Of a stretch of DNA of 64,000 bases, positions 1-12,500 are shown piece by piece. The stretch's first letter is position 1. Each line of letters begins with the position of its first letter. The notes below the pieces were generated by a model. That model was given only the letters and a program-made list of their open reading frames with translations, ran no database searches and was not told the DNA's origin. The DNA is from Phymorhynchus buccinoides (lineage: Eukaryota > Mollusca > Gastropoda > Neogastropoda > Raphitomidae): contig CM065689.1 in the NCBI GenBank assembly GCA_017654935.2, forward strand, positions 60,056,520 through 60,120,519, in the 5' to 3' direction. Position numbers and translations under genes: made by a program.

Positions 1-901
1 GGAGGTTCAGCGCCTTCAGCTTTGCCAGGTAGCGGTAACGGGAGGGGCCTTTGCAGCGCCGGGCCATCAGGTTCAAGGTCACGGGGTCCATGTTCTCCAA
101 CTCGGGCCCCGGATCGGACACCACCGTCTTCAGCGAGGCCGAGGACACGCGCGAAGAAGACCCGCCCCCGCCGCCACCTCCAGCCAATCGCTGCTGAGCC
201 GAGTGAACGTCACGCGAGCGCGTGGAGCTGGAGGCGGAGCTAACAGTGGAGGGGCGTGGCCTGTGATGTTGACGATAGTGGGGCACGGAATCCACGGACA
301 GCCATTCCCTCACGCGCCCCGCGCGGCTGCTGGCTGACGTGGGGCGAGGCGGCCTCTGCCCCGGGCTGGAGTCACGGTCGTCGTCCACGCTGACCACATA
401 CGGCCTGGGTATGGGAGGCTTGCCCCGAGGACGGGAAGCCGGTTGAGGAGGAGGGGGTGGTGGTGGTGGGGGATCTGGAACGTGGTAGGACCCCAAAGCC
501 GTGGAGACGTGGCGGGGTTCGGCGTGTCTGGAATGCAGCTGGGCGAACTCCTCCCGGCTGACCACGCGGTCCTCGTGCAGCCTCGGCTGACCCTTGACCC
601 CCGACCTGAAGGCTCCTCCGGCACCGTTCTGAGTCAGCACCACGTGCCGGCGCCCTTGGCTGTCCCGGGTCACGAGGCTGTGGGTGTCGTCCGTGGACGA
701 CTTCCTGTTGAAGGCGAAGAGCGGCACGCGACGCCCTGACTGCGGCGATCCTCGTGAGGCGACGAAGGGCAGGGGATGCTGCTGTTGGCAGCCGGGGGGT
801 CTGCTGGCGGGGGAGTCGTCGTACAACCTGGGATTCAGCCTGTACGCCCTTTCTGCTGACTGGGAGGCTGCCGTGTGGGCTCCCTGCAGCCGACCATCTG
901 C
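1..901 (-). CDS. Unidentified gene, exon 4 (continues beyond the window)
   Basis: This is an open exon of 300 codons plus one base that runs off the start of the window. On the minus strand it begins after an acceptor reading ATATGTGACAG, in phase 0, starting Ala-Asp-Gly-Arg-Leu. A second in-frame acceptor (GGCTGCAG) lies 15 bases further in. The protein is Ser/Pro/Arg-rich and mostly disordered: a run of nine prolines follows the YHVPD motif, a PRPYVVSVDDD segment comes next, a run of seven glycines follows, and a more ordered stretch (ENMDPVTLNLMARRC, then GPSRYRYLAKLKALNL) is last. The region is distinctly GC-rich compared with the surrounding introns, and the reading frame stays open throughout, which supports real coding. 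I do not recognise the family. It could be a scaffold or a long cytoplasmic tail, but that is a guess. Confidence 0.6.
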
Positions 902-944
902 CTGTCACATATGCATGGGCAGGAACAGTTTGTTAGGTAAAAAA

Positions 945-990
945 AAACCCCACAATAATAATAATAATATTAATAATAATAATAATAATA

Positions 991-1049
<59 letters not shown>

Positions 1050-1076
1050 CATCATCATCATCATCATCATCATCAT
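945..1076. repeat. Trinucleotide microsatellite (AAT)n-(GAT)n-(CAT)n
   Basis: AAT repeats (about 945-990) change into GAT repeats and then CAT repeats. The sequence is immediately followed by a TATAGCGC...GCGCTT hairpin-like segment (about 1080-1115). The same combination recurs at 25221-25330, suggesting a mobile or microsatellite-associated element. It lies in the intron between exons 3 and 4 of the unidentified gene. Confidence 0.85.
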
Positions 1077-1159
1077 TTCTATAGCGCCTATTCTCCCGTG
1101 GGAGCTCTAGGCGCTTCACAAAAATAATATATCTCACATGAACGGGACATTGTAACAAA

Positions 1160-1191
<32 letters not shown>
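1160..1191. repeat. (CA)n microsatellite
   Basis: A short run of CA dinucleotides in the same intron. Confidence 0.85.
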
Positions 1192-1195
<4 letters not shown>

Positions 1196-1213
1196 AAACA
1201 ACTGACAAACATG

Positions 1214-1437
1214 TACACTCAAGTGGAACCTCCCTTATAAGAACCCTCCTTTATAAGACTCCCTCCCACTTATGATCTACTTCTCCGAGACATTGCCCGT
1301 CTTTGTTAGCATTTATCTCCCTCATACAACTCCCTCCCACTTCAGACCTTATTTGGGATGACATTTGGAGGTCTTACAGTGGAGATCTTACAGGGGAGGT
1401 CTTACAGGGGAGGTCTTACAGGTGAGGTACCACTGTA
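1214..1437. mobile_element. Relic MITE with imperfect terminal inverted repeats
   Basis: The left end reads AGTGGAACCTCCCTTATAAG. The right end, reverse-complemented, reads CAGTGGTACCTCACCTGTAAG-like sequence. Each end also carries internal CTTATAAG/CTTACAGG-type subrepeats, three of them in direct order near the right end (about 1370-1425). The termini resemble those of pogo/Tigger-type mariner relatives, but the match is imperfect and no transposase is visible. Confidence 0.4.
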
Positions 1438-1439
1438 CT

Positions 1440-2050
1440 CTACTCTACTATATAAATTACATTTCTGTAATGTTCCATCTAAAGTAATCGTGTTTTAAGT
1501 ACAGGAATGCTGCGTTGCCCTCGGGAAAGCGTGCTTCCTCAGAGAGTGCAGGTCACCCCTGCGATCCTTAGCTGGGATAGCATAGGGATTTCTCCACCAT
1601 TAGACCTCAAGGGAATTTATTTCCGATAAGTCAATACGCCCTGATGCCTCAACATCTACAACTTACCAATGTGAACACCCGCATAGCGAACGATGTTCCT
1701 TGCAACATGTTAAACCAAAAGTCTGTACTATGAACATTTTTCATTCTTTCCCCATGGCAACAAAACGACAGGCCAGTCATAATGTGACTTGCAGATCACT
1801 GTGTTGCCATGGAAAAGAGTTGAAAATGTTCACGTGTTTGAGACCAATAGGTCAACAGGTAGGTAGGCCCATTAAAAATGTAGCCTGGGTCTAAACGAGC
1901 AGAAAAAAGGGTACTGCAATTGCTGCGACGCGCTCTCCGAAGCAAATATGTCACTGGGAGCTATTGGGGCAATGAAGGAAATACAATGTTGTTAATGCAA
2001 TGCAATACAATTAAATACAATGCAACACAGCACGATACGACACATTAATC
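1440..2050. other. Intron sequence with no recognised feature
   Basis: I read this stretch on both strands and found no exon with splice sites, no RNA gene and no clear repeat. Short AT-rich AATACAATGCAA motifs repeat near 1985-2030. Confidence 0.4.
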
Positions 2051-2055
2051 AATCT

Positions 2056-2061
2056 TCTTCT

Positions 2062-2112
<51 letters not shown>
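2056..2112. repeat. (TCG)n microsatellite
   Basis: About 18 copies of CGT/TCG. This CpG-rich trinucleotide array lies inside the intron between exons 3 and 4 of the unidentified gene. Confidence 0.9.
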
Positions 2113-2114
<2 letters not shown>

Positions 2115-2756
2115 CGCTCAGACAATTCCATGTCAATTATGAGCGCAGATGCGTCGTGCAGCCGTTATGCGCCTAACTAAAAAACAGTCAGGCCCATCAT
2201 GTCCGTCTTCGCCTGGAGAATTTGTTTTAAAATTTTCTTGAAAAAAGGCAGGAGAATGGACCGGTTAGGCAGACAGACAGTAGATGCCAGTAAGCAAAGG
2301 GAACAGGCAGACACGTGACAGATGACGTTTTTTATTGTCCATAGCGGTAAGCCTTCTAGACACGAGTTGAGGGTCTTCTAAATCAATATCAATACCAGGC
2401 AGAGTTTTTCACGTGCATTGTAAATCATCCTCCATTCCATTGTCTGTTTCTGCACTTCAGCTGACGCTCACCAGCCCTCGGCACTGGGGAAAGACAGAAT
2501 GAAGGAGAGTGACTGTCTGGCCGGTAAAACAGAAGGTGGATTGTGTTGCGGCTTTCACCCAACGAAGTGCATTCAACTCAAGAGCCAGCCACACTGCATA
2601 CGATTTGACCCCAATACGATGCGATTGTGGCGATGTTTGTGAATCATGAAATACTTCCGTCTAAAAAACCAAATCTACCATTTTCCTTCCCTCTACTCCT
2701 GTAGACCGCGACACACGAATCACATCAAATGTGCGATGCAACAATAAGATACTGTA
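2113..2756. other. Intron sequence containing a fragment of a dispersed repeat
   Basis: No exon was found. The segment 2247-2316 resembles 52372-52437: both carry GAATGGACC, then a GGCAG and GATGCCAG/GACGCCAG pattern and AAGCAAA runs. It is therefore probably a decayed copy of the repeat family that is fuller at about 51.9-52.7 kb. Confidence 0.35.
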
Positions 2757-2906
2757 TCACAGTCGTAAACGGGAGACTACAACTAATATAACTGGTAGGA
2801 TTTCATCAGATTTATTTAGACAGCAGAATTTCACGTCATCATGCCTCACAAATGTCAAAATGGGATCGTAGTGAATCGAGTCGTATGCAGTGTAGCAGAC
2901 CTTTAC

Positions 2907-3152
2907 CTGCATTTGTGAAATCTGCCTCCGGTAGGAGGCAGGGGGGTGCCTGTTGCGGTCAGCGGACCCGTACCTCCGGGGCCTCTTGGCGGACTGACCG
3001 GTGGGCAGCAAGAGGCCCTCAGAGTCCTGGGGTCTGCTGCTGGTCAGCCGGTGGGGGTGTTGGTGGGGGTGGTGATAACAGGGATGGTGGGGGTCGAATT
3101 TAGAGATGGTGTTGTTCGCTGAGGCTTCGTCGTCATCGTCTGGCTGAGATGG
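2907..3152 (-). CDS. Unidentified gene, exon 3
   Basis: This 246-bp exon (82 codons, phase 0 at both ends) has acceptor CTGTACAG before CCATCTCAG and donor ATGCAG|GTAAAGG. It starts PSQPDDDDEASANN, continues through a histidine- and proline-rich stretch, and ends with a basic part (KRPRRYGSADRNRH, then QISQMQ). An alternative donor, CGGAG|GTACGG, lies inside the exon at about 2973-2978 and would give a shorter form. The flanking exons share phase 0, so the joins are frame-consistent. The function is unknown. Confidence 0.6.
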
Positions 3153-3185
3153 CTGTACAGTATCAGAGAGAGGTGTGTGTGTGTC

Positions 3186-3255
3186 AAAGTCAAAATTTTA
3201 TTTTCAGATGGTACATTGAATAAGCAATAATGTTTGCTTTTATTTTACATTAACC

Positions 3256-3257
<2 letters not shown>
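3186..3257 (-). repeat. Probable 3' tail of a non-LTR retrotransposon
   Basis: Read on the minus strand this is AT-rich with CTGAAAATAAAATTTTGAC and then TTTGAC-like sequence running into a dinucleotide repeat. LINE 3' ends often look like this. It sits about 35 bases upstream of the exon 3 acceptor. No LINE ORF is visible, so the call rests on the tail alone. Confidence 0.3.
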
Positions 3258-3342
<85 letters not shown>

Positions 3343-3355
3343 GTGTGTGTGTGTG

Positions 3356-3427
<72 letters not shown>

Positions 3428-3467
3428 CGTGCGCGCGCGCGCGCGCGTGTGTGTGTGTATGTGTGTG

Positions 3468-3536
<69 letters not shown>
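3258..3536. repeat. (TG)n microsatellite with a central (CG)n core
   Basis: About 280 bp of TG dinucleotides. An alternating GC block at about 3415-3450 (GTGCGTGCGCGCGCGCGC) sits inside it. Alternating purine-pyrimidine tracts of this kind can adopt Z-DNA. The apparent poly-Cys-Val and Thr-His ORFs here are artefacts. Confidence 0.95.
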
Positions 3537-3538
<2 letters not shown>

Positions 3539-3539
3539 T

Positions 3540-3643
3540 AGAATGAAGCTTAATGTGTATGTTTCTTTGATTTTTAATCATTGTAATCATGTAATCGACT
3601 GCATGACGAATTCCCTTATATTTTATAATGAAGACAATAAAAC

Positions 3644-3679
<36 letters not shown>

Positions 3680-3681
3680 AT
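3540..3681 (+). repeat. Probable retrotransposon 3' end with (ATTG)n tail
   Basis: Sequence ending in GAAGACAATAAAACG is followed by about eight copies of ATTG, one of them mutated to GGTTG. An AATAAA signal before a short tetranucleotide tail is typical of LINE or SINE insertions. No ORF accompanies it. Confidence 0.4.
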
Positions 3682-3935
3682 TTTAACTTTGTAAGTCCCC
3701 CCTCCCCTTCCCACCCCCGATGCGTTCATATTATTTGTGTTAAAAGAAACAAATTCAGCAGCAAACAAACACACTTCGGTTGCTAAATTTATTATTTATA
3801 TAAGATCCTCGAATCCAAATGAGGAGCATTAATAATTATTATTGTATCCTTTGGTAGTAGTTAGATTTTAACATGTGTTGGTTTTTGACAGTTCAGTCTA
3901 GCTGCTCTACGCTGTTGAAAACAAATGCAAATACA

Positions 3936-4690
3936 ACTGCTCACAAAAAGTAGGGGATATTGACTTTGCAATGTCACCATGGCTTCAATGACCAGACCAT
4001 GAGTTTCATGTGAAAATGATAGTTCAGCCTTTCTTGGCTGTAAAATCGAAGTCAAAATTCATTTATAAAATATCATGTGACTGCCAGAGGCGTTAAACCT
4101 CAGTGGGTGTGTTATTCGATATCACAAAACACTTTTACACAGTTGACAGATTGTTGGGCCACTGTTTGCTGCCAGGCATTCAAGGCAATACTTTCTTGTG
4201 CTCTGGAACCGTCTCCTCTCTCTCTGTTTTCTGGAGGATTCATGTTTCCCCCGGCGTCCCCATATCCTCTTACGACCGTTACAATGGTGCTGGCTGAACT
4301 TGAAGAACGCCAACGTTGGGCAGATTTGAACCTCCAAAATGACAATTTGCGTCTCCACTGAGCACATTTTGTGCAAGATCACCTTCACATCCACGAAACT
4401 CAGACCTTCCCACGGTCAACAAGGTCCCCTGACCATTTTCGATCGAATGCTTTGCTATGCCTTGCACATTTTCACTGTTTTCTGACTATTTTTGTTACTT
4501 TTGGACATTGCAGCCATTGATGTCCGTCTTCTCTGGCAATCACGTGACGTTTCAAAATTAATTTAGGTCTTCGATTTCATGTTCAAGGAATAATATACTT
4601 TTGTTTTCAAATTGACTAGAACTTACAATTTCGTTATTGAACCCATTGTGATCTTACAAAACGCAGTATCCCCTACTTTTTGTGAGCAGT
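3936..4690. mobile_element. IS630/Tc1-mariner-like MITE, 755 bp
   Basis: The ends are inverted repeats of about 24 bp beginning ACTGCTCACAAAAAGTAGGG at the left and its reverse complement at the right, with only a possible one-base change near the inner edge. ACTGCTCA-type termini are typical of IS630-Tc1-mariner relatives. A TA-rich sequence flanks both sides (TACA before, ATATA after), but the exact TA duplication is unclear. No transposase ORF is seen inside, so it is probably non-autonomous. It is inserted in the intron between exons 2 and 3 of the unidentified gene. Confidence 0.7.
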
Positions 4691-4761
4691 ATATAAAACA
4701 ATTTTGTTTCAAAGACAGGAAGGAGGCGAAAAAAACCAAGCAACAACAAACATAGGCCTAC

Positions 4762-5142
4762 CTGTGGGGGTTTGGCATAGACGCGGATTTGCATAGCCCC
4801 GCCCCCTACATGACCTTGACCTGGCGCGGCGTCCAATAGAAATGAGACGCGTGGGCGGGGCCTGGGTTCGCCACTGCTGACGTAATCGCCGCCGCCTTTC
4901 AACACGCCGCCAAGGCGTTTCGCCGAACGGGATGGCACTGCTGCCTCCTCCAGAACGATGTCGTCGCTGGCATCATCATCGATGTCGTGGTGGTGGTTGT
5001 GGGGGTTGTGACTGATGTTCTTGCTGAGGTTGTTGTGGGGGTTGTTGTTGTTGGTGGTGTTGCTGTGTTGGGTGGTGATTTTGTTCAGGTCTCTCATGTC
5101 GACCACCAGCGTTCGTATCACTTCTGTTGCTGGAACCTGAGC
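4762..5142 (-). CDS. Unidentified gene, exon 2
   Basis: This 381-bp exon (127 codons, phase 0) begins after CCACCCAG with Ala-Gln-Val-Pro and ends CCACAG|GTAGGCC. It opens with a plausible ordered stretch (TEVIRTLVVDMRDLNKI), passes through an Asn/His-rich low-complexity tract, then an acidic patch (DIDDDASDDIVLEE), and a final part RVSFLLDAAPG... ending IRVYAKPPQ. The frame is open beyond both splice sites only because the upstream CT microsatellite lacks stops. The upstream polypyrimidine tract is a 400-nt CT repeat. No domain was recognised. Confidence 0.6.
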
Positions 5143-5147
5143 CTGGG

Positions 5148-5549
<402 letters not shown>

Positions 5550-5629
5550 CAACAATATTGATATATCGATTGCATTCTCTCTCAAGCAAAGGAAACAAAA
5601 ACACTCATGCATGCACACACAAACGGTCA

Positions 5630-5705
5630 AACACACACGCGCGCGCGCGCCCACGCCATGCTCATGCACGCTCGCGTGTGTACTTCATGTAACACAAACA
5701 CACAC
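5630..5705. repeat. Short CA/CG-rich microsatellite
   Basis: Alternating CACACGCGCGCG sequence followed by CACACA runs. It is not coding. Confidence 0.6.
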
Positions 5706-6570
5706 ATTGTATTAAGCTACCTATGCTCATTGACGCATGTCTTACATAATGATGATCAACAAATAAAGACAACTAGCGGTGTAAGTACCCGCTTCGCGCG
5801 TACCCAGGCAAACCTCTTCCCGAAGTGAACACATTCCAGGTCAGCTGTTCACAAAGCTAGATGATGGCCAGCACTGTGCTGCTATGGGGAAAGGGGAAAA
5901 TGTTAACATTAAACAACTACCCCCTTTTTTTCTGTGACCCACACTAACCAGCAGATGCGGGGAGGGGGGTCCTCTGTAGACATACACCACCCCTCCCCTT
6001 TCTCTCCTTCCCTCCCTAACAACTTGTCCTGCCCTTGCCCTCTACACTCCTCCACCCCTTTCTTATCCCCTTGTTTTAATAATCTCCCCAAGCCTCATTT
6101 AAACGGAGAGGGGGAGGGTGGGGCTGAAGTTATGGGGGAGAGTGGTTGATCTGGAGATAAGGAAGAAGTTTTTACGGTCAAAGGGGTGTAATCTATACGC
6201 ATTGCTGACCGTTTATATTGAGTTGCTTCCCATTTACTGGTTAGCTAGAGATTATCTCAAAATATATTTTTAATGATCTTGATTATTTGAACTTGCATGT
6301 TCATGGAACTTCACGTGTGCCTAAAGGAGACCTTCCCGAGCATGTATTGCACAACATCATTTTGCTAGACCACGTAGTTGCAAAGACTGTTCGGTTCTAA
6401 GTTAATACACATAACAAAGAGTGACTGTTGCAAGGCAAATTATAACATAGGATAACACGTCACATGCTAAACATCTCTCGATCAGCCCATGCATAATTTG
6501 TGGAGTAAGACACACAATTGTTATTACTGTTCACAGACACACATACATTGAAGGGGGTGCCAAGAGAAAA
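5706..6570. other. Intron sequence with no recognised feature
   Basis: Contains a pyrimidine-rich stretch (about 5985-6080) and otherwise ordinary AT-rich intron. No exon, RNA gene or element ends were found. Confidence 0.4.
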
Positions 6571-6574
6571 GGAC

Positions 6575-9500
6575 TCACCAAAGAAATGTAATATAGAAAA
6601 AAGAATAGGAATGACCAAGAGAATATTATATAGAACAGAGAAAGGGAATATTATATAGAACAGAGAAAGGGAATTACCAAGGGAATATTATATAGAACAG
6701 AGAAAGGGAATATTATATAGAACAGAGAAAGGGAATATTATATAGAACAGAGAAAGGGAATATTATATAGAACAGAGAAAGGGAATATTATATAGAACAG
6801 AGAAAGGGAATATTATATAGAACAGAGAAAGGGAATATTATATAGAACAGAGAAAGGTAATATTATATAGAACAGAGAAAGGGAATATTATATAGAACAG
6901 AGAAAGGGAATATTATATAGAACAGAGAAAGGGAATATTATATAGAACAGAGAAAGGGAATATTATATAGAACAGAGAAAGGGAATATTATATAGAACAG
7001 AGAAAGGGAATATTATATAGAACAGAGAAAGGGAATATTATATAGAACAGAGAAAGGGAATATTATATAGAACAGAGAAAGGGAATATTATATAGAACAG
7101 AGAAAGGGAATATTATATACAGAGAAAGGGAATATTATATAGAACAGAGAAAGGGAATATTATATAGAACAGAGAATAGGAGAATATTATATAGAACAGA
7201 GAAAGGGAATATTATATAGAACAGAGAAAGGGAATATTATATAGAACAGAGAAAGGGAATATTATATAGAACAGAGAAAGGGAATATTATATAGAACAGA
7301 GAAAGGGAATATTATATAGAACAGAGAAAGGGAATATTATATAGAACAGAGAAAGGGAATATTATATAGAACAGAGAAAGGGAATATTATATAGAACAGA
7401 GACCAAGGGAATATTATATAGAACAGAGAAAGGGAATATTATATAGAACAGAGAAAGGGAATATTATATAGAACAGAGAAAGGGAATATTATATAGAACA
7501 GAGAAATATTATATAGAACAGAGAAAGGGAATATTATATAGAACAGAGAAAGGAATATTAATCACCAAGGGAATATTATATAGAACAGAGAAAGGGAATC
7601 ACCAAGGGAATATTATATAGAACAGAGAAAGGGAATTACCAAGGGAATAATATACCAAGGGAATATTATATAGAACAGAGAAAGGGAAATTATATAGAAC
7701 CAAGGGAATATTATATAGAACAGAGAAAGGGAATATTATATAGAACAGAGAAAGGGAATATTATATAGAACAGAGAAAGGGAATATTATATAGAACAGAG
7801 AAAGGGAATATTATATAGAACAGAGAAAGGGAATATTATATAGAACAGAGAAAGGGAATATTATATAGAACAGAGAAAGGGAATATTATATAGAACAGAG
7901 AAAGGGAATATTATATAGAACACAGAGAAAGGGAAAGGGAATATTATATAGAACAGAGAAAGGGAATATTATATAGAACAGAGAAAGGGAATATTATATA
8001 GAACAGAGAAAGGGAAGAAAGGGAATATTATATAGAACAGAGAAAGGGAATATTATATAGAACAGAGAAAGGGAATATTATATAGAACAGAGAAAGGGAA
8101 TATTATATAGAACAGAGAAAGGGAATATTATATAGAACAGAGAAAGGGAATATTATATAGAACAGAGAAAGGGAATATTATATAGAACAGAGAAAGGGAA
8201 TATTATATAGAACAGAGAAAGGGAATATTATATAGAACAGAGAAAGGGAATATTATATAGAACAGAGAAAGGGATATTATATAGAACAGAGAAAGGGAAT
8301 TACCAAGGGAATATTATATAGAACAGAGAAAGGGAATTACCAAGGGAATATTATATAGAACAGAGAAAGGGAATATTATATAGAACAGAGAAAGGGAATA
8401 TTATATAGAACAGAGAAAGGGAATATTATATAGAACAGAGAAAGGGAATATTATATAGAACAGAGAAAGGGAATATTATATAGAACAGAGAAAGGGAATA
8501 TTATATAGAACAGAGAAAGGGAATATTATATAGAACAGAGAAAGGGAATATTATATAGAACAGAGAAAGGGAATATTATATAGAACAGAGAAAGGGAATA
8601 TTATATAGAACAGAGAAAGGGAATATTATATAGAACAGAGAAAGGGAATATTATATAGAACAGAGAAAGGGAATATTATATAGAACAGAGAAAGGGAATA
8701 TTATATAGAACAGAGAAAGGGAATATTATATAGAACAGAGAAAGGGAATATTATATAGAACAGAGAAAGGGAATATTATATAGAACAGAGAAAGGGAATA
8801 TTATATAGAACAGAGAAAGGGAATATTATATAGAACAGAGAAAGGGAATATTATATAGAACAGAGAAAGGGAATATTATATAGAACAGAGAAAGGGAATA
8901 TTATATAGAACAGAGAAAGGGAATATAGAACAGAGAAAGGGAATATTATATAGAACAGAGAAAGGACCAAGGGAATATTATATAGAACAAGGGAATATTA
9001 TATAGAACAGAGAAAGGGAAGAAAGGGAATATTATATAGAACAGAGAAAGGGAATATTATATAGAACAGAGAAAGGGAATATTATATAGAACAGAGAAAG
9101 GGAATATTATATAGAACAGAGAAAGGGAATATTATATAGAACAGAGAAAGGGAATATTATATAGAACAGAGAAAGGGAATATTATATAGAACAGAGAAAG
9201 GGAATATTATATAGAACAGAGAAAGGGAATATTATATAGAACAGAGAAAGGGAATATTATATAGAACAGAGAAAGGGAATATTATATAGAACAGAGAAAG
9301 GGAGAAAGGGAATATTATATAGAACAGAGAAAGGGAATATTATATAGAACAGAGAAAGGGAATATTATATAGAACAGAGAAAGGGAATATTATATAGAAC
9401 AGAGAAAGGGAATATTATATAGAACAGAGAAAGGGAATATTATATAGAACAGAGAAAGGGAATATTATATAGAACAGAAAGAAAGGGAATATTATATAGA

Positions 9501-12500
9501 ACAGAGAAAGGGAATATTATATAGAAGAAAGAATATTATATAGAACAGAGAAAGGAATATTATATAGAACAGAAAGGGAATATTATATAGAACAGAGAAA
9601 GGGAATATTATATAGAACAGAGAAAGGGAATATTATATAGAACAGAGAAAGGGAATATTATATAGAACAGAGAAAGGGAATATATAGAACCAAGGGAATA
9701 TTATATAGAACAGAGAAAGGGAATAGAACAGAGAAAGGGAATATTATATAGAACAGAGAAAGGGAATAATATTATATAGAACAGAGAAAGGGAATATTAT
9801 ATAGAACAGAGGAATATTATATAGAACAGAGAAAGGGAATATTATATAGAACAGAGAAAGGGAATATTATATAGAACAGAGAAAGAGAACAGAGAAAGGG
9901 AATAATAGAACAGAGAAAGGGAATATTATATAGAACAGAGAAAGGGAATATTATATAGAACAGAGAAAGGGAATATTATATAGAACAGAGAAAGGGAATC
10001 ACCAAGGGAATATTATATAGAACAGAGAAAGGGAATCACCAAGGGAATATTATATAGAACAGAGAAAGGGAATTACCAAGGGAATATTATATAGAACAGA
10101 GAAAGGGAATATTATATAGAACAGAGAAAGGGAATATTATATAGAACAGAGAAAGGGAATATTATATAGAACAGAGAAAGGGAATAGAACACCAAGGGAA
10201 TATTATATAGAACAGAGAAAGGGAATATTATATAGAACAGAGAAAGGGAATATTATATAGAACAGAGAAAGGGAATATTATATAGAACAGAGAAAGGGAA
10301 TATTATATAGAACAGAGAAAGGGAATATTATATAGAACAGAGAAAGGGAATATTATATAGAACAGAGAAAGGGAATATTATATAGAACAGAGAAAGGGAA
10401 TATTATATAGAACAGAGAAAGGGAATTACCAAGGGAATATTATATAGAACAGAGAAAGGGAATATTATATAGAACAGAGAAAGGGAATATTATATAGAAC
10501 AGAGAAAGGGAATATTATATAGAACAGAGAAAGGGAATATTATATAGAACAGAGAAAGGGAATATTATATAGAACAGAGAATAGAACAGGGGAATATTAT
10601 ATAGAACAGACCAAGGGAATATTATATAGAACAGAGAAAGGGAATCACCAAGGGAATATTATATAGAACAGAGAAAGGGAATATTATATAGAACAGAGAA
10701 AGGGAATATTATATAGAACAGAGAAAGGGAATATTATATAGAACAGAGAAAGGGAATATTATATAGAACAGAGAAAGGGAATATTATATAGAACAGAGAA
10801 AGGGAATATTATATAGAACAGAGAAAGGGAATATTATATAGAACAGAGAAAGGGAAAGGGAATATTATATAGAACAGAGAAAGGGAATATTATATAGAAC
10901 AGAGAAAGGGAATATTATATAGAACAGAGAAAGGGAATATTATATAGAACAGAGAAAGGGAATATTATATAGAACAGAGAAAGGGAATTACCAAGGGAAT
11001 ATTATATAGAACAGAGAAAGGGAATGACCAAGGGAATATTATATAGAACAGAGAAAGGGAATATTATATAGAACAGAGAAAGGGAATATTATATAGAACA
11101 GAGAAAGGGAATATTATATAGAACAGAGAAAGGGAATATTATATAGAACAGAGAAAGGGAATATTATATAGAACAGAGAAAGGGAATATTATATAGAACA
11201 GAGAAAGGGAATATTATATAGAACAGAGAAAGGGAATATTATATAGAACAGAGAAAGGGAATATTATATAGAACAGAGAAAGGGAATATTATATAGAACA
11301 GAGAAAGGGAATATTATATAGAACAGAAAGAAAGGGAATATTATATAGAACAGAGAAAGGGAATATTATATAGAACAGAGAAAGGGAATATTATATAGAA
11401 CAGAGAAAGGGAATATTATATAGAACAGAGAAAGGGAATATTATATAGAACAGAGAAAGGGAATATTATATAGAACAGAGAAAGGGAATATTATATAGAA
11501 CAGAGAAAGGGAATATTATATAGAACAGAGAAAGGGAATATTATATAGAACAGAGAAAGGGAATATTATATAGAACAGAGAAAGGGAATATTATATAGAA
11601 CAGAGAAAGGGAATATTATATAGAACAGAGAAAGAATATTAATAGACCAAGGGAATATTATATAGAACAGAGAAAGGGAATCACCAAGGGAATATTATAT
11701 AGAACAGAGAAAGGGAATATTATATAGAACAGAGAAAGGGAATATTATATAGAACAGAGAAAGGGAATATTATATAGAACAGAGAAAGGGAATATTATAT
11801 AGAACAGAGAAAGGGAATATTATATAGAGAAACAGAAAGGGAATATTATATAGAACAAGGGAATATTATATAGAACAGAGAAAGGGAATATTATATAGAA
11901 CAGAGAAAGGGAATTACCAAGGGAATATTATATAGAACAGAGAAAGGGAATATTATATAGAACAGAGAAAGGGAATATTATATAGAACAGAGAAAGGGAA
12001 TATTATATAGAACAGAGAAAGGGAATATTATATAGAACAGAGAAAGGGAATATTATATAGAACAGAGAAAGGGAATAATATAGAACAGAGAAAGGGAATA
12101 TTATATAGAACAGAGAAAGGGAATATTATATAGAACAGAGAAAGGGAATATTATATAGAACAGAGAAAGGGAATATTATATAGAACAGAGAAAGGAATAT
12201 TATATAGAACAGAGAAAGGGAATATTATATAGAACAGAGAAAGGGAATATTATATAGAACAGAGAAAGGGAATATTATATAGAACAGAGAAAGGGAATAT
12301 TATATAGAACAGAGAAAGGGAATATTATATAGAACAGAGAAAGGGAATATTATATAGAACAGAGAAAGGGAATATTATATAGAACAGAGAAAGGGAATAT
12401 TATATAGAACAGAGAAAGGGAATATTATATAGAACAGAGAAAGGGAATATTATATAGAACAGAGAAAGGGAATATTATATAGAACAGAGAAAGGGAATAT

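Noticed and set aside
684..1127. ORF with runs of Asp and His
   Set aside because: Antisense to exon 4 and then a trinucleotide microsatellite.
3234..3653. Cys-Val and Thr-His ORFs
   Set aside because: TG/CA dinucleotide translation.
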